A stretch of DNA of 64,000 nt, taken from the NCBI GenBank assembly GCA_900471515.1, contig UCFC01000014.1, forward strand, positions 1 through 64,000, given 5' to 3'. Under the pieces are notes generated by a model. That model did not search any database and had not been told where the DNA came from. It saw nothing but the letters and a program-made list of their open reading frames with translations. Made by a program: the position numbers and the translations under genes. Shown one piece after another: positions 18,613-27,472 of this stretch; the stretch's first letter is position 1, and every line of letters begins with the position of its first letter. The stretch is from Hyphomicrobiales bacterium (GTDB taxonomy: Bacteria > Pseudomonadota > Alphaproteobacteria > Rhizobiales > Rhizobiaceae).

Positions 18613-18822
18613 CTACTGCTGTTTCGGACCGGCCATCCACTTGATGATGACCATGGCCGGCAGCACCCAGAGCAGGCCGGTCAGCAGAAAATAGAGCAAG
18701 TGGCCCCACCAGGGCGCGTTGCCGAGCGTGGCGACCGCGATCGTATTTGCCAGAACCGCATAGAAGAGCACGAGCAGGATGATCAGGATCGTGCCGATGA
18801 ATTTGCGAAGGCGGACGGGCAT
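18613..18822 (-). CDS. DUF2842 small membrane protein
   Basis: A 69-aa protein with two transmembrane helices (IGTILIILLVLFYAVLANTI and LLYFLLTGLLWVLPAMVIIK) and a basic N-terminus MPVRLRKF, matching the DUF2842 family of alphaproteobacteria. The ATG at 18822 is chosen over the upstream in-frame start at 18873 because the family begins MPVRLRK. It is divergent from ctaA. Confidence 0.85.
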   Translation of the reverse strand: MPVRLRKFIGTILIILLVLFYAVLANTIAVATLGNAPWWGHLLYFLLTGLLWVLPAMVIIKWMAGPKQQ

Positions 18823-18937
18823 CGTGTAACTTCCGAGCGGGTGGAACTGAACCGGCGCGACGGCATGCCGCAAAGGATCGGGGCTTGTTTTGCATCAGCC
18901 GGTGGGGCAAATCAACTGCCGGATAAAAGGAGAGATC

Positions 18938-20041
18938 ATGGCCGTCGCGAACCTGAGCCCGGAGCAGGCGATCCGCACCGAAATGCGCAGGCAGGACAAC
19001 AACCGCCGCGCCGTACGCATCTGGCTCGGCTTCGTCCTTCTGGCACTCTTCTGTCTCGTGCTCGTGGGCGGGGCGACGCGGCTGACCAATTCAGGCCTTT
19101 CCATCACCGAATGGAAGCCGATCCACGGCGTCATCCCGCCGCTGAACGCCGCCGAATGGGAAGAGGAGTTCAAGCTCTACCAGCGCATTCCCGAATTCCA
19201 GCAGCTGAACAGCGACATGACGGTCGACCAGTTCAAGGGCATCTTCTGGTGGGAATGGGCGCACCGGCTGATCGCGCGCGGCATCGGCGTCGTCTTCGCA
19301 TTGCCGCTGATCTTTTTCTGGGCGACCGGCCGGATCGAGAAGCGCCTGCGCTGGCCGCTGGCCGGCATCCTGGCGCTTGGCGGCCTGCAGGGCTTCATCG
19401 GCTGGTGGATGGTTTCGTCCGGCCTTTCGGTGCGCACCGACGTCAGCCAGTATCGCCTTGCCACCCATCTCGTCATGGCCTGCCTGATCTTTGCCGCCTG
19501 CATGTGGATCATGCGCGGGCTTTCGCCGCACTCCGACGATCCGGCCCCGACGAGAACGTCGCACCGCTGGGCGGCGGCGATCGCCGCCTTCTCGCTTTTC
19601 CAGATCTATCTCGGCGCGCTGGTCGCCGGCCTTGATGCCGGCTTTACCTACAATACCTGGCCGCTGATGGACGGCGCCGTCGTGCCCGGCGACCTCTTCA
19701 TCCAGCAGCCTTTCTGGATCAACCTTTTCGAGAACCCGAAGACCGTGCAGTTCGTCCATCGCCTTGGCGCCTACACGCTCTTTGCGATCGCGCTCGTCAA
19801 TATGGTGATCGCCTTGCGCGCCGCATCCTGGACCACCCATGCACGCCGCGCCGTGGTGCTCTTCGCGCTCGTCACCATCCAGGCCGCGATCGGCATCACC
19901 ACGCTGCTGCTCGAGGTCCCGCTGCACTGGGGCCTGCTGCATCAGGCGGGGGCGCTTGTGGTCTTCGGTTTTGCCGTCGCCAACTGGCGCGGCTATTACG
20001 GCGAATATCCCCGCGCGACTGCCATCGCCGAGCGCGATTGA
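18938..20041 (+). CDS. ctaA: Heme A synthase (COX15/CtaA)
   Basis: Oxidises heme O to heme A for the aa3-type cytochrome oxidase; integral inner-membrane protein of 367 aa with about 8 transmembrane helices. Conserved COX15 elements are [38 protein letters not shown] (first His pair), [18 protein letters not shown] and [12 protein letters not shown] plus [13 protein letters not shown] (second set of heme-ligating His). The start ATG has AAAGGAGAGATC immediately upstream. It is monocistronic. Confidence 0.96.
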   Translation: MAVANLSPEQAIRTEMRRQDNNRRAVRIWLGFVLLALFCLVLVGGATRLTNSGLSITEWKPIHGVIPPLNAAEWEEEFKLYQRIPEFQQLNSDMTVDQFKGIFWWEWAHRLIARGIGVVFALPLIFFWATGRIEKRLRWPLAGILALGGLQGFIGWWMVSSGLSVRTDVSQYRLATHLVMACLIFAACMWIMRGLSPHSDDPAPTRTSHRWAAAIAAFSLFQIYLGALVAGLDAGFTYNTWPLMDGAVVPGDLFIQQPFWINLFENPKTVQFVHRLGAYTLFAIALVNMVIALRAASWTTHARRAVVLFALVTIQAAIGITTLLLEVPLHWGLLHQAGALVVFGFAVANWRGYYGEYPRATAIAERD

Positions 20042-20178
20042 GCGGGCATATCTGCCTCCTTCCGGCCGTGGCTCGCGGAAGAGTGAATGGGATCAATGCG
20101 ATGCTCCTCGCATGGCTTTGCCCTGACATGCTAGGTTAGCGGTCGGCGCATGGGCGATCCTACGAAGGGGGTGTTCAG

Positions 20179-20349
20179 ATGAACAGATTTCGCACATTCG
20201 TGATGGCGGGCGCGCTGCTCACGCTTTCCGCAATCGCCTCGGGCTGCACGACATCGAACGAGCGATACGACTATGGCGAGGATACGTCCCTGAACCCGGC
20301 CTGCGCGGGCGGTTTCCGTCCCAGCAACAATCGCCCCTGCTCTTATTGA
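20179..20349 (+). CDS. Small lipoprotein, 56 aa
   Basis: A short gene with a good Shine-Dalgarno (AAGGGGGTG 5-13 nt before ATG). The signal peptide ends in a lipobox (LSAIASGC, Cys at about residue 22), and the mature part is polar with two further Cys (NPACAGGFRPSNNRPCSY). It looks like a small outer-membrane or periplasmic lipoprotein typical of rhizobia. Function unknown. It ends one base before the minus-strand VOC remnant region. Confidence 0.6.
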   Translation: MNRFRTFVMAGALLTLSAIASGCTTSNERYDYGEDTSLNPACAGGFRPSNNRPCSY

Positions 20350-20404
20350 GCCGCAGCCTGCCAGGTCCCGGCCAGCGCAGAGGCTGCCAGCAGCAGCCCG
20401 GTCT

Positions 20405-20497
20405 CACCATGTCGAGATCGAACAGTTCGCAATAGAAACCGCGTGCCTCTTCGATGGACGCGGGTGCGATATTCGCAATGATGCGCAGCACAGTCAT
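20405..20497 (-). pseudogene. Remnant of a VOC/glyoxalase-family gene
   Basis: An ATG at 20497 preceded by a strong GGAGGAGCG ribosome site encodes about 31 residues (MTVLRIIANIAPASIEEARG, FYCELFDLDMV) that match the N-terminal beta-alpha unit of VOC (glyoxalase) proteins. After LDMV the frame loses all similarity (RPGCCWQPLRW), and the rest of the domain (about 90 residues) is absent from the short space before the lipoprotein gene. I read it as a deleted gene whose start region survives. Confidence 0.6.
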
Positions 20498-20582
20498 GGC
20501 GCTCCTCCTCCAAAACGGCGGTTGGTGAGCGGAACGGCACGGCCTGTCTGCCGAACCGTTCCGCATATCGCAATCGTGGGCT

Positions 20583-22403
20583 TCAGATGCTCGCCTGCAG
20601 CCCGTAGAGACTGGCATAAATACCGCCGCTTTCCATCAGCCTGTCATGGCTGCCTTCTTCGACGATGCCCTCGCCGGTGAGCACCAGAATACGGTCGGCA
20701 TGGCGGATCGTCGAAAGCCGGTGGGCGATCACCAGTGTCGTGCGCCCCTTGGCAAGCGTCAGGAAGGCCTGCTGCACGGCGCGCTCGCTTTCATTATCGA
20801 GCGCGCTCGTCGCCTCGTCGAAGATGAGAATGGCAGGATTCTTGAGGAAAGCGCGAGCGATCGTCAGCCGCTGGCGCTGCCCGCCAGACAGTTTTACGCC
20901 GCGCTGGCCGATATCGGTCTGGTAGCCCTGCGGCAATGCCATGATGAAATCATGCGCATGGGCGGCGCGGGCTGCGGCTTCCACCTCCTCGTCCGTCGCG
21001 TCCGGGCGCCCGTAGCGCAGATTGTCCGCGACGGTGCCGGCGAAAAGGTAGACATCCTGCTGCACCACGCCGAGATGGCGGCGCAGCGAGGCAAGCGTCA
21101 CGTCGCGGATATCGGTGCCGTCGATTTCGATCGAGCCGCCGGTAACATCGTAGAAGCGGGGAAGCAGCGCGCAGAGCGTGCTCTTGCCCACGCCCGAGGG
21201 GCCGACGAGCGCCACGAATTCGCCGGGGCGGATCGTGAGCGAAAGCTTGCTCAGCACCTCCGCCCCGTCGTCATAGCGGAAATCGACGTTGGAGAGCCGG
21301 ATTTCTCCTTTCGGGCTGGGCAACGTCCGTGCCTCGGGGCGGTCCACCACGTCGGGATCGATCTCCAGGATCTCCATCGCCCGCACGAAGCCGGTGTAAC
21401 CCTCCTGCCAGAGCCGGGCGAGATTGGCCATGCGCTTGACCGGATCGACGAGAACCCCGACGCAGAGCAGGAAGGTCAGGAGATCGGCAAGCGTGAGCTC
21501 GGCCGCAAGGATGCGCAATCCGCCGAGGATGACGACCAGAAGCGTGATGATCTGGGCGAAGGTCTCGGCCCCGGCGGAAAACCAGGCTTCGCTGCGGTAG
21601 CCGTCGGCCCGGCTTTGCAGGAAGCGCCTGTTGAGGGCGGCAAAGCGCTTCCGTTCCAGGTCCTCGTTGGCGAAGGACTGGACGACGCGGATGCCGGCCA
21701 GCGCATCCTCGACCCTTTCGTTGACGGCGGCGATCTCCCGTTTGCTCGCCTCGAGGGCGTGGTTCATGCGCCTGTTGAAGTGCAGCGCATAGGCCACAGC
21801 AAAAGGCGTCAGGAGGAGGATCAGCAAGGCAAGCTGCGGATCGATGAAGAACAGCACCGTCATCGCGCCGCTATATTTGAGGACGGCAATCAGCAGGTCT
21901 TCCGGCCCGTGATGGAAGAGTTCGCCCAGCCAGAAGGAATCGCCGACGATGCGGCTCATCAATTGGCCGGTGCGGTGCCGGTCGTAGAAGCCGAAGGAGA
22001 GTTTCTGGCAGTGATCGAACAGTTCCTGGCGGATGTTCGCCTCGATATGCGCGCCCATCATGTGGCCGCGATAATCGACGAAGAAGATCGCCGATGTCTC
22101 GACCGCCACGACAGCCAGCATGATGCCGCCCGTGCCGAGGATCTGCCAGTAGGCCGAAGCCGTATCGGCAAGCACGATGAGACGGCTCATGACGATGTTG
22201 GCGCAGAGCGGCAAGGCGACTGCGGCGGCAGCGACGACGATGGCGCAGGCGATATCCGCCATCAGCAGCAGAAGATGCGGCCGGAAGTAGGATGCGAATT
22301 TGCGCAGGCGCAGCTGGCGCCTGTTGTGAATTTGCGATGCGGTTGAGAGGCTGCGGTTAAGACGCCGCGGGTTTTTCCTCGCGCGTGAAAGCAAACTGGA
22401 CAT
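20583..22403 (-). CDS. ABC exporter, fused membrane and ATPase domains (MsbA-like)
   Basis: A 606-aa half-transporter that works as a homodimer. The N-terminal 6-helix ABC_membrane domain (from YFRPHLLLLMADIACAIVV) precedes a C-terminal ATPase with Walker A GPSGVGKST, Q-loop VVQQDVYLFAGT, signature LSGGQRQRLTIARA, Walker B ILIFDEATSALD and switch His (VIAHRLSTIRHAD). The D-loop glutamate and signature are intact, so it should be active. The substrate is unknown; lipid or drug export is typical. A possible 34-codon leader ORF overlaps its start (see 22357-22461). Confidence 0.92.
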   Translation of the reverse strand: MSSLLSRARKNPRRLNRSLSTASQIHNRRQLRLRKFASYFRPHLLLLMADIACAIVVAAAAVALPLCANIVMSRLIVLADTASAYWQILGTGGIMLAVVAVETSAIFFVDYRGHMMGAHIEANIRQELFDHCQKLSFGFYDRHRTGQLMSRIVGDSFWLGELFHHGPEDLLIAVLKYSGAMTVLFFIDPQLALLILLLTPFAVAYALHFNRRMNHALEASKREIAAVNERVEDALAGIRVVQSFANEDLERKRFAALNRRFLQSRADGYRSEAWFSAGAETFAQIITLLVVILGGLRILAAELTLADLLTFLLCVGVLVDPVKRMANLARLWQEGYTGFVRAMEILEIDPDVVDRPEARTLPSPKGEIRLSNVDFRYDDGAEVLSKLSLTIRPGEFVALVGPSGVGKSTLCALLPRFYDVTGGSIEIDGTDIRDVTLASLRRHLGVVQQDVYLFAGTVADNLRYGRPDATDEEVEAAARAAHAHDFIMALPQGYQTDIGQRGVKLSGGQRQRLTIARAFLKNPAILIFDEATSALDNESERAVQQAFLTLAKGRTTLVIAHRLSTIRHADRILVLTGEGIVEEGSHDRLMESGGIYASLYGLQASI

Positions 22404-22461
22404 GAAGACGGATATCCTGAGTGTTGATCTTGTTTTTCTGGTTTCTCAGGATCGTTTTCAT
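22357..22461 (-). CDS. Possible 34-aa leader ORF overlapping the ABC exporter start
   Basis: On the minus strand an ATG at 22461 is preceded by GGGAGG at ideal spacing. It encodes MKTILRNQKNKINTQDIRLH and 14 more residues, ending TAA inside the exporter coding region, so it overlaps the exporter ATG (22403) in another frame by 47 nt. The exporter's own ATG lacks an equally good ribosome site. It may be a regulatory upstream ORF coupled to the exporter. No homology recognised, so this is a tentative call. Confidence 0.3.
   Translation of the reverse strand: MKTILRNQKNKINTQDIRLHVQFAFTREEKPAAS
22414..22452. repeat. 8-bp inverted repeat in the ABC exporter leader
   Basis: ATCCTGAG at 22414-22421 and CTCAGGAT at 22445-22452 are perfect inverted copies separated by 23 nt. 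They lie within the putative leader ORF and just upstream of the exporter ATG. The repeat could form an RNA stem or a protein-binding site. Confidence 0.45.
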
Positions 22462-22689
22462 GGGTGCCTCCCGTTGGCGCGAACAGTCAGTGCAGTGGCT
22501 GCCGAGTCGTTATGCGAGCAGATGCCGACAGGCGGCAGCGCCTGCGCGATGCCGCTTTTACCGCAAAACGCAGACGAAAGCGACCTCCTTGTCGCGCGAC
22601 GGCCATTCATCGATGAAACAGCCGACATTCCCCCCGTCGTGTTCGGCTGGCGCGCACGAAATGTTTGCGGCGCCCTTGCCGGGAAAGCT

Positions 22690-23454
22690 TCACGGGTCCG
22701 GCCCGCTGATTTCCTCCTGCAGGCGCTCGAAGGCTGTCGGAAACAGCGTGGCGGGCGGGCTGTAGGGGTTGGAAAAGGCGTAGATGAAGAAGAGGATGAT
22801 GCCGGTAAAGACGCCGAAGATCGACAGCAGCAGCAGGTTGCGGCCGTCTGGCGCGTAGGGGTAGTAGCCGATGGCGGTGAAGATGACCCCGGAAACGGCC
22901 GCAAACCAGAAGATCAGGCTGATGGAGTCGGTGCCGCTGTTTTCCCGCCGGTCGCGGGATTCCGAGATCGCGTGGATTTCCTCCAGCATGTGGCTGCGCA
23001 GGCTCTGCTGCTTGGCATTGGCGGGGGCCAGTTCGAGGATCCTCAGATAGGCGATGTTCCACTGGTCCCAGGCCGGCGACGAGAGCTTGCCGCTATGCCC
23101 GAGTTCCCTCCATTCCTGCTCGATGACGATGCGGACATAGTCCTTCAACGCTTTCTGGATCGGCGCCTGCGCCTCCGGGCCGTAACGCTCTGCATCGTAG
23201 AAGACATCGCCGATCGCGTTGCTCTCCGTAGCGCTTTCCGAGCGCAACGCCTGGTATTCGATCATTTCCTGGGCAAAGACGAGCGCAAGGATAAGCGCAT
23301 GCAGGCTGGCGATGCGGGTGATGACCGAACTCGCCAGTTCCCTGTCGCGCCCGCCGGGATCGCCGCCCATGAGCATATGCATGAAATAATAGGCCGCAAG
23401 CACCGTTGCGGTCGTGCCTCCAATGATGGCAATGCCGATCAGAACCGACGCCAT
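22690..23454 (-). CDS. DUF4239-like membrane protein
   Basis: A 254-aa protein with two N-terminal (SVLIGIAIIGGTTATVLAAY; ITRIASLHALILALVFAQEM) and two C-terminal transmembrane helices (ISLIFWFAAVSGVIFTAIG; LLLLSIFGVFTGIILFFIYA) flanking a soluble helical region. This is the layout of DUF4239 (bestrophin-like) proteins. The ATG at 23454 (MASVLIG) is chosen over an upstream in-frame ATG at 23505, which would add a polar leader. Function unknown. Confidence 0.75.
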   Translation of the reverse strand: MASVLIGIAIIGGTTATVLAAYYFMHMLMGGDPGGRDRELASSVITRIASLHALILALVFAQEMIEYQALRSESATESNAIGDVFYDAERYGPEAQAPIQKALKDYVRIVIEQEWRELGHSGKLSSPAWDQWNIAYLRILELAPANAKQQSLRSHMLEEIHAISESRDRRENSGTDSISLIFWFAAVSGVIFTAIGYYPYAPDGRNLLLLSIFGVFTGIILFFIYAFSNPYSPPATLFPTAFERLQEEISGPDP

Positions 23455-23579
23455 TGAACTTCCCTTCGCGCGAGGGAGTGTAAGGCTTTCATAGCAGGCG
23501 GGCAATCGTATCGGGTGCTAGCGAACAGGCCGCCGAAGGCAGCCACGCCGATCGCCCGGCAACGGGGAACTGCCGGGCG

Positions 23580-24503
23580 TCACGCGCCCAGCATCAGGTC
23601 CATGTTCTGCACGGCGGCACCCGAGGCGCCCTTGCCGAGATTGTCGTAGACGGCGACCAGCAGCGCCTGCGCGATATCGTCATTGGCAAAGACGTGCAGG
23701 CGCATGCGGTTGGTGTTGTTGTAGATTTCCGGGTTGAGTTCGGGCGTGCGCTCCGGCGCCTCGAAGGGGGCGACCTCGACGAAACCCTTGACGCCGGCAT
23801 AATAGTCGGCGATCGCAGCGTGCAGGTCGGCACCCTTCGGCACCTTGGGCAGATGCGACAGCTGCAGCGGCACGGTGACAACCATGCCCTGCGCGAAATT
23901 GCCGACGACCGGCTGGAAGAAGGGCACGCGCCCAAGCCTGGCGTAGCGCTGCAGTTCCGGCAGGTGCTTGTGCTTGAAGGTCAGGCCGTAGGGCATGTAT
24001 TCGGGCGCATCCTCGCCCTTGGCGACATAATCCTCGATCATCGTGCGGCCGCCGCCGCTATAGCCGGTGACGCCGTTGACCGTGATCGGGAAATCGGCCG
24101 GGATAAGGCCGGCCTCGATCAGCGGGCGCAGCGTGGCGATCGGTCCCTGCGGCCAGCAACCGGGATTGGCGACGCGCTTGGCCGAGGCGATGACGCCGGC
24201 CTGCTCCCGGCTCATTTCCGGAAAGCCGTAGGCCCAGCCTTCGGAAACGCGGTGCGCCGTCGAGGCGTCGATCACCTTGGTACGGTCGTTTTCGATCAGG
24301 CTGACGCTTTCCTTGGCGGCATCGTCAGGCAGGCACAGGATGGCGATATCGGCCTCGTTGAGCAGTGCCGCACGCACCGCCCTGTCCTTGCGGCTCTCGG
24401 TCGGGATCGACAGCAGCTCGATATCGCGGCGCTCCGCCAGACGCTCGCGGATCTGCAGACCCGTCGTTCCAGCTTCGCCATCGATGAAGATCTTTGCTGC
24501 CAT
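23580..24503 (-). CDS. argC: N-acetyl-gamma-glutamyl-phosphate reductase, type 2
   Basis: Third step of arginine synthesis: NADPH-dependent reduction of N-acetylglutamyl-5-phosphate. At 307 aa it is the short (type 2) ArgC of alphaproteobacteria. It has an N-terminal Rossmann motif (IFIDGEAGTTGLQIRERLA), the catalytic Cys in RVANPGCWPQG, GVTGYSGGGRTMIEDY and the catalytic-His region KHKHLPELQRY. A GCCCGGCA/TGCCGGGC stem lies just after its stop. It lies 80 nt downstream of speB on the same strand. Confidence 0.96.
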   Translation of the reverse strand: MAAKIFIDGEAGTTGLQIRERLAERRDIELLSIPTESRKDRAVRAALLNEADIAILCLPDDAAKESVSLIENDRTKVIDASTAHRVSEGWAYGFPEMSREQAGVIASAKRVANPGCWPQGPIATLRPLIEAGLIPADFPITVNGVTGYSGGGRTMIEDYVAKGEDAPEYMPYGLTFKHKHLPELQRYARLGRVPFFQPVVGNFAQGMVVTVPLQLSHLPKVPKGADLHAAIADYYAGVKGFVEVAPFEAPERTPELNPEIYNNTNRMRLHVFANDDIAQALLVAVYDNLGKGASGAAVQNMDLMLGA

Positions 24504-24583
24504 GATTATCCTGCGCTTTCAGTGGGTTCGGATCGTTTCCGGAATCAGTTTGCCATGAAGTTGAATCAAGTTGATAACGGCAT

Positions 24584-25537
24584 TCATCCTGCCGTCGCAC
24601 GCCGTTCGGCATGGAGGCCCAGCATATACATCGCGACCGTCGCCCCCGCAATGGCGGTGATGTCGGCATGGTCGTAGGGCGGCGAGACTTCGACGACGTC
24701 GGCGCCGCGTATGTCGAGTTGTTTCAGCCGCTGCAGCACGGAGAGGATCTTGGCGCTGGACGGGCCGCCGGCAACCGGCGTGCCGGTGCCGGGCGCAAAG
24801 GCCGGGTCGAGGCAATCGATATCGAAACTCAGGTAGACCGGCGAGCCCTTCGTATGCGCGATGATCGCGGAGGCGATGTCCGTCGCGCTCATGTCCTCCA
24901 GCTGGTGGCCGTAGAGAAGGTGGATGCCGAAATCCTCCGGCGCATGGGTGCGGATGCCGATCTGGATCGAGCGGTCGGGATCGATGAGGCCGGCGCGCGC
25001 GGCGCGGGCCACGAACGAGCCGTGGTCGATGCGGCGCTCGTCGTCGAACCATGTGTCCTGATGGGCATCGAACTGCACGAGCGCCAGCGGGCCGTGACGT
25101 TCGACATGCGCCTTCAGCAGCGGCCAGGTAATATAGTGGTCGCCGCCAAGCGTGAGCAGGAAGGCGCCGCTGTCGAGAATGGCGCTCGCCTGCCGCGCGA
25201 TCGCATCGGGCGTGTCCTGATGGTTGCCGTAGTCGAGCAGGCAGTCGCCGTAGTCGATGACGGCCATTTCGGCGAAGAGATCGCGCTGGAACGGATATTG
25301 CGGATCGTTGTCGAAGATCGCCGACGCCCGGCGGATCGCCTGCGGCCCGAAACGCGTGCCCGGCCGGTTGGAGGTCGCCGCATCGAAGGGGATGCCCCAG
25401 ACGACGGCGTCCGCGCCGGCCAGATCCTTGGTGAAGCGGCGGCGCATGAAGGACAGCGCGCCGGCAAAGGTCGGGTCGGAGGCGGCCGATGTCAGGCTCT
25501 GCGCGGTGAAGGCATGGTCGATCGTCCTATTGGCCAA
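24584..25537 (-). CDS. speB: Agmatinase (ureohydrolase family)
   Basis: Hydrolyses agmatine to putrescine and urea; a Mn-dependent cytosolic enzyme of 317 aa. Metal-binding motifs are complete: GGDHYITWP, DAHQDTW (DAHxD) and SFDIDCLDPAFAPGTGTP. The N-terminal RPGTRFGPQAIR is typical of agmatinase rather than arginase. The TTG at 25537, with AAGGAAG about 6 nt upstream, is preferred to a weaker start at 25567. Its start overlaps the end of the upstream monooxygenase gene by about 11 nt, and argC follows, suggesting an arginine/polyamine operon. Other ureohydrolases (guanidinobutyrase) cannot be excluded. Confidence 0.88.
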   Translation of the reverse strand: MANRTIDHAFTAQSLTSAASDPTFAGALSFMRRRFTKDLAGADAVVWGIPFDAATSNRPGTRFGPQAIRRASAIFDNDPQYPFQRDLFAEMAVIDYGDCLLDYGNHQDTPDAIARQASAILDSGAFLLTLGGDHYITWPLLKAHVERHGPLALVQFDAHQDTWFDDERRIDHGSFVARAARAGLIDPDRSIQIGIRTHAPEDFGIHLLYGHQLEDMSATDIASAIIAHTKGSPVYLSFDIDCLDPAFAPGTGTPVAGGPSSAKILSVLQRLKQLDIRGADVVEVSPPYDHADITAIAGATVAMYMLGLHAERRATAG

Positions 25538-25898
25538 CTGAGCTTCCTTCCTCTGCCGTGAACTCATAGGCGCGTTCTACGCGCGCAATGCGAACCTTAT
25601 ATTGCTTGTACCAGCGTTCGCGGCCAAGCCGCTGGGCGGCCAGGTGGCTGACGACCTGCTTCCACGCCCTGAGGCTTTCCTCGTCGGCCCAGTAGGAATT
25701 GGTGATGCCGAAGCCGTCGGCATCGCGCGCGCTTTCGGCCCCGAGACAGCCCGGCTGCTGCAGCGCGAGCTCCGCCATCCGGTCTGCCATCGCGCCGTAA
25801 CCGTTGTCGCCCGCGGTGCGGACCGAGGAGAAGGTCACGACGTAATAGGGTGGTTCGGGCGTTGTGGCAAAGGGTGAGGGCTTGATGGTGGAAGACAT
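25527..25898 (-). CDS. Antibiotic biosynthesis monooxygenase (ABM) domain protein
   Basis: A 123-aa dimeric ferredoxin-fold protein. The ABM core runs PYYVVTFSSVRTAGDNGYG, then ELALQQPGCLGAESARDADG and a NSYWADEESLRAWKQVVSHL helix, with ERWYKQYKVRIARVERAYEF at the end. Such proteins are often heme-degrading or quinol oxygenases, or simply stress-linked dimers; the function here is open. It is the first gene of the monooxygenase-speB-argC minus-strand group and overlaps speB. Confidence 0.85.
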   Translation of the reverse strand: MSSTIKPSPFATTPEPPYYVVTFSSVRTAGDNGYGAMADRMAELALQQPGCLGAESARDADGFGITNSYWADEESLRAWKQVVSHLAAQRLGRERWYKQYKVRIARVERAYEFTAEEGSSVGQ

Positions 25899-26004
25899 GT
25901 TCGGGTTCCTCGTCTCTGCCCGAAGGGGTAGGCGAGCTTCCGCCGGATTTCAAGCAATCCCATTTCAGGGCAGGGCGGCGGATCGTCTCCGCCGCCCCTT
26001 GGCG

Positions 26005-27192
26005 TCAGCCGCAAGCGCCGATCCGGCGCAAGGCAAGCAGGGTGAGGGTAGCCGTCACCGCGCAATAGCCGGCAAGCGGCCATGCCGTATCGCCGTCCAA
26101 CAGCAGCACGAAGAGCGTGCCGATGCAGCCGACGATCAGGCTTTCGACGCAGAAATAGAGCGCGACCGCCGTTCCCGCCGTCTGGCCGAAGGCGGCCAGC
26201 GCGCCGTTTGCCGTGACGGCGGTCGTCAGCACGATGCCGACGGCAATCACCCACATCGGCAGGACGAAGCTGGCGAAGGACGGGGTGAACAGCACTTCGC
26301 CGATGCCGAGCAGCAATGCGCCCGCAAGAAGCAGGCCCATGCCGCGGGCAAGGCTGCCGGCCGTGCCCCATCGCGCAACGAGGCGGCCGGCAAGGCGCGC
26401 GGATAGGATCATCACCGCGGCTGCCGTGGCAAAGGAAAGGCTGAAGGCGAGACCCGAAAAGCCGGCATGGTCGATGAGAATGCGGGGCGCGGTGGAGAAG
26501 AACACGAAGAAGGCCCCCATCGCCGCGCTGAATCCCATCGTGTAGGTCCGGAAATGCGCATCCGCCAGGATCGCGCCGATACGGATCGGCGCGCCGGCCG
26601 ATGCCGCCGGTCTTGTCTCCGGCCAGCCTTGGAGCGCGTTGAGCATGGCCGCAAGCATCAGCCCGCCGAGCATCAGGAAGATGGCGCGCCAACCGAAGTG
26701 ATCGGCAATCACTGCGCCGGCGACCGGCCCGAGCGCCGGCACGAAGGAGAGGATCGCGCCGAGCAGGCTGTAGATGACAGCGCCTTCCGGCCGCACGGCA
26801 TAGACATCGCGCACCGTCGCAAAGGTCGCCACCAGCGCCGCCGATGCGCCGGCCGCCTGAAGCAGGCGCAGAAGGACGAACAGTGCGGCCGACGACGTGG
26901 CTGCAAGCAGCAGCGAAGAGGCCGCAAACAGCAGCGCGCCGCCAAGCAGTACGGGCCGCCGGCCGATCCGGTCCGACAGCGGGCCGAAAAGCATCTGTCC
27001 GGCGCCGAGGAGCAGCATGTAGAGGCTCAGCGTCAGTTGAACGACCGCCGCCGATGTGCCGAGTGCCTCGGGCATGGTCGGAACGACGGGCAGGTAGATG
27101 TCCATGGCAAGCGAGGCCAGGATATCGAAGGGTGCCAGAAGCAGCAGCGCTGCCGGCAGGGAGCAGGTCCAGCTCCTGTTTTGAAAAGACAT
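26005..27192 (-). CDS. CmlA-type MFS drug (chloramphenicol) efflux transporter
   Basis: A 395-aa, 12-helix major-facilitator drug:H+ antiporter (Bcr/CflA subfamily). The motif-A region GPLSDRIGRRPVLLGGALLF, the MDIYLPVVPTMPEALGTSAA opening and the motif-C-like FVPALGPVAGAVIADHFGWR are present. The sequence follows the CmlA layout closely (FATVRDVYAVRPEGAVIYSL), so chloramphenicol/florfenicol export is plausible but unproven. It looks like a native chromosomal paralogue: no mobile element or integron sites flank it. Confidence 0.85.
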   Translation of the reverse strand: MSFQNRSWTCSLPAALLLLAPFDILASLAMDIYLPVVPTMPEALGTSAAVVQLTLSLYMLLLGAGQMLFGPLSDRIGRRPVLLGGALLFAASSLLLAATSSAALFVLLRLLQAAGASAALVATFATVRDVYAVRPEGAVIYSLLGAILSFVPALGPVAGAVIADHFGWRAIFLMLGGLMLAAMLNALQGWPETRPAASAGAPIRIGAILADAHFRTYTMGFSAAMGAFFVFFSTAPRILIDHAGFSGLAFSLSFATAAAVMILSARLAGRLVARWGTAGSLARGMGLLLAGALLLGIGEVLFTPSFASFVLPMWVIAVGIVLTTAVTANGALAAFGQTAGTAVALYFCVESLIVGCIGTLFVLLLDGDTAWPLAGYCAVTATLTLLALRRIGACG

Positions 27193-27362
27193 GGGTATTC
27201 ATCCGCTCGAATGAGTTCATCCGGCGGCGATCTGCCTTCTCATCGCAGTCTGGATTGATCGGACAGATGCCGCAACAACGTCAAAAAGTTGCTGCGGCCT
27301 GTCTGTCTGCGGACGGGGTGGCTCCCATGTCAGGTCCTGTCTTGTCCGGTTCGAAACCTGAT

Positions 27363-27410
27363 GCTGCTCTAGCAGCCGGGAAGGGGCGCGGCAACAGGTT
27401 CCTGCCGCGC
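27363..27410. repeat. Two stem-loops between the CmlA-type and VOC genes
   Basis: GCTGC-TCTA-GCAGC at 27363-27376 and GCGCGGCA/TGCCGCGC at 27386-27410 can each form stable hairpins. They lie in the 280-nt divergent intergenic region. Neither has a T-run, so they are not obvious terminators; they may be in the leader of either gene. Confidence 0.4.
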
Positions 27411-27472
27411 GTTGACTTCGCAAGGCGCTTCCGGGAAGCTGCGCCGACCGAACCACGAGGGAGCCATTGGCA

